Source: Papaver somniferum (Eukaryota; Streptophyta; Magnoliopsida; Ranunculales; Papaveraceae). From it: 64,000 nucleotides of DNA. A model generated the notes under the pieces. The model was not told the DNA's origin and did not search any database. It saw nothing but the letters and a program-made list of their open reading frames with translations. A program made the position numbers and the translations under genes. The stretch covers positions 155,488,210 through 155,552,209 of the forward strand of contig NC_039359.1 in assembly GCF_003573695.1 (NCBI RefSeq). The letters are read 5' to 3'. Positions 61,556 through 64,000 of this stretch are shown here, in pieces (position 1 is the stretch's first letter; the number at the start of each line of letters is the position of its first letter).

Positions 61556-62370
61556 GATTTTTGTTAAAGGGAGAGCAAAATGTGTTCTGAGGAGAGCGAA
61601 AATCGTGCTCGACTCGCTAACTAGGGCCAACTCATTATATATATCCAACTCATACTAAAAATAACCATACATACCACATGTATACCTTGCACACGTTCAA
61701 AAATTGTATCATCTTCCTCTTTCAAACACCGAACTTAAGAACCCTAGAAAAACTTTTTTAGCTTTAAAACAAATAGAGAAGAAACAAGTTTCATAATTAG
61801 ATGTAAAAGGAACAAGATTAAAAAAGAATTGGAACTGAAAATTCAAAAAAAAAATTGTTGAACCATAAACTAAAAATTCAAACTGTTGAACCGGTATTAA
61901 ATTAACAAAGGAAATTACAAACTAGTTGTAATTGTAAATGTGATCGTGGTTGGCCTGTTATAATGAGAAGTTGTTGTTCGTCACCATCATAGTTTTCAAC
62001 ACTGTATCGATCGTATAATATTCTAATTCATGTTTGCACTGAAAAAACATTCTTGAGAGGGGAAATAGTAAAGTATCCTTTCTGGTGATGATTTTATTGT
62101 CTTCTTAAAGAGATTGACGAATTGCTTAGCTAGTTACGATGCTAATAGAAAATTAGGTAGTTCTCTTTTTCAAAGGGTAGGGTTGGCTATCCAGAAAGGC
62201 GTCGGGGCATAACTTGTTGCCCGGCTTCCGACCATTTCTGTGTAAATTCTTGTTGTTATTATTATTAATTTTTATTAATTTTTTTTTAATTTTTTTTTAT
62301 TAACAAAAAAATCGAATACAAGGCACAATGTCGATGGAGGGCAACCTAGCAACAAGTTGGACCCTACACC

Positions 62371-62404
<34 letters not shown>

Positions 62405-62660
62405 GAATAACAGAAAAAAAGTATGAGATATTATTTTTTAACGTCTTTTCTCAATTATTTTATATCAATTCTAGGGTTCTTAAGTTCGATGTGAGAGAGG
62501 AAGATGATAAAAAAATTGAACGTGTGCAAGGTATACATAAGGTATGTATGGGTATTTTAGTCTGAGTTGGATAAATATAACAAGTTGAACCTAGTTAGCG
62601 AGTCGAGTACGATTTTTGCTCTCATCTGATCACATTTTACACTCCCTTCAAAAAAAAATC
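61556..62660. mobile_element. Mutator-like non-autonomous element (long TIRs, 9-bp target duplication)
   Basis: Left arm from GATTTTTGTTAAAGGGAGAG (61556) to CTTAAGAACCCTAG (about 61748) pairs with the right arm from CTAGGGTTCTTAAG (about 62472) to CTCCCTTCAAAAAAAAATC (62660). The arms are about 190 bp with scattered mismatches and include ACTCGCTAACTAGG and TTGCACACGTTCAA. Flanks ATTTTGAAA (61547-61555) and ATTTAGAAA (62661-62669) are a 9-bp duplication with one change. No transposase is present. The interior is AT-rich. Confidence 0.75.
62371..62402 (+). repeat. (TTA)n microsatellite
   Basis: About ten TTA/ATT units in the interior of the Mutator-like element. Confidence 0.85.
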
Positions 62661-62669
62661 ATTTAGAAA

Positions 62670-63103
62670 ATGTTTTTCATTTGAGATGTTATTTTTGTAA
62701 GAGATTTTTTTCACGAAAAGAAGGATCAGATCCTCAATCATTCATTAAAATATTCGTTTGGCAATCATTCATTAAAATATTTTCCCTCTGAGAACTATGT
62801 TGTAAAACAAGATTGTGATATCGGTTACATTGATAATTTTAAAATTGGAATTGTAAATTGTTTATTAGGGTTCTAAAGTTTTCCCCTGATCAGGTCTTCA
62901 GACCATGACGGTTACAAAAATTAGATAAATGAGCTGCCTCAATTATATGGTATCTACTTTTTAAATAAAACTTGGACTTTAAAGTTTATGCAAGTTCTTG
63001 GGACTATATTGTAATCTTCAGTGACACCGTATCACTTTTGCATAGCCTTAGCATACATTTTCATTAGCAACATGAGTATCGGTTCAGAATCGCTTTGGAA
63101 AAT
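62670..63103. other. Spacer, nothing recognised
   Basis: CATTCATTAAAATATT(C/T)(G/T)T occurs twice (about 62740 and 62767), a short local duplication. No gene. Confidence 0.4.
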
Positions 63104-64000
63104 TGAAAAAGTGTGGGTATAACAACCACACCCTACAATTCGTTTGGCAATCTGAATAGAAAAACTCCAATATACTTTCAAGAGAATCAACTAGAAAGTT
63201 AGACTCAATCTAGATAAAAGTATATCCAAGAGTTTTGTATATTTGTTTCACAACGTAATCAGCAAATCAAACAGATAGAATCTGCGAGCCTAATTATTAT
63301 GTGAAACAACTTGAACGGTGCCAAAAACCAATGTTCAAGTGTCAATCAATTTAAATCAACAACTAAAAGGTTGGATTATCTAATTGATCGATCTTAACGC
63401 ACAACCTGTGATGATTCAATTACATAACAAAATATAATGCGGAAAAGAAATAACACAGACACCATAAGTTTTGTTAACGAGGAAACCGCAAATGCAGAAA
63501 AACCTCGGGACCTAGTCCAGATTTGTACCACACTGTATTAAGCCGCTACATACACTAGCCTACTATCTATGAACTTCAGACTGAAATGTAGTTGAACCCT
63601 AATCAATCTCACACTAATTTAAGGTACAGTTACGCTCCTTACGTCTCTGATCTCATCACGATACTACCCACTTGATTCCCTTAGCTGATCTCACCCACAA
63701 CCAAGAGTTGCTACGACCCCAAGTCGAAGACTTAATAAACAAATTTGTCTCACACTGAAAAGTCTATGGGAATAGATAAATCTGTCTCCTACAAAAATAC
63801 CTACGTGTTTTGTTTCGTCTTTTGATAAATCAAGGTGAACATGAACCAATTGATATACCGGACTTATATTCCCGAAGAACAACCTAGAAATATCAATCAA
63901 CTCACAATAATCTTAATCGTATGGTAGCGAAACAAGATATTGTGGAACCACAAACGATGAGACGAAGATGTTTGTGATTACTTTTTATCTTGCCTATCGG
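63104..64000 (-). repeat. LTR-C copy, inverted, running off the window
   Basis: The reverse complement ends …CCCACACTTTTTCA at 63104 and corresponds to about 60040-60937 of the solo LTR. It includes the block around CGGGACCTAGTCCAGAT (about 63508) and the TTGTTAACGAGGAAACCGC block (63472). Whether it is a solo LTR or the 3' LTR of a full element lies outside the window. Confidence 0.8.

Overview
This is nuclear DNA of a flowering plant, almost certainly a eudicot. It is AT-rich, has spliced genes with GT-AG introns, LTR retrotransposons, LINEs and MITEs, and carries a plant-type intronless polyamine oxidase. I cannot assign a species; a Ranunculales genome such as Papaver is only a guess. Most of the window is nested mobile DNA and only two host genes look intact.

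Layout. 1-10.6 kb is accessory DNA: a Ty3/gypsy remnant, two clipped copies of one LTR family ('LTR-C'), a 5' scrap of a possible secreted-peptide gene, a 0.4-kb tandem duplication, a TIR element of 1.6 kb (6642-8230) filled with hairpin-forming AACCGAAC words, and a second array built from palindromic TGCATAAC words (about 9.95-10.54 kb). 10.6-41.6 kb is one F-box-associated-domain pseudogene split by a 30-kb insertion. That insertion (10928-41119) is a Tat-clade Ty3/gypsy element with an odd architecture: both terminal LTRs face outward in inverted orientation, no 5' LTR is present, and a long gene antisense to gag-pol occurs in both arms. A second, non-autonomous LTR element with three LTRs (11726-24538, target duplication GCTTT) has inserted into its left LTR. 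41.6-46 kb holds LINE fragments with poly(A) tails and target duplications.

Host genes. 46230-47828 (+) encodes a complete 532-aa PAO5-like polyamine oxidase without introns. 56903-52010 (-) is a six-exon gene for a small membrane-anchored, coiled-coil protein of unknown function, with a stop codon overlapping the last splice donor. 57.5-61.3 kb is a LINE on the minus strand interrupted by a complete solo LTR-C (58595-60937, target duplication AAAAG). 61556-62660 is a Mutator-like TIR element with a 9-bp target duplication. The window ends inside another inverted LTR-C (63104 onward).

Main points of interest. The gypsy element has (i) a five-intron gene on the strand opposite gag-pol, which can keep its introns because they are not introns on the genomic RNA strand; (ii) an in-frame UAG CAA UUA, the tobamovirus-type leaky stop context, exactly between protease and reverse transcriptase; and (iii) an inverted double-3'-end structure with template-switch filler at its internal junction. 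Both copies of the antisense gene are damaged, and gag has two further nonsense codons, so this copy looks inactive. The 1128-codon RT-RNaseH-integrase segment is open and keeps its catalytic residues.
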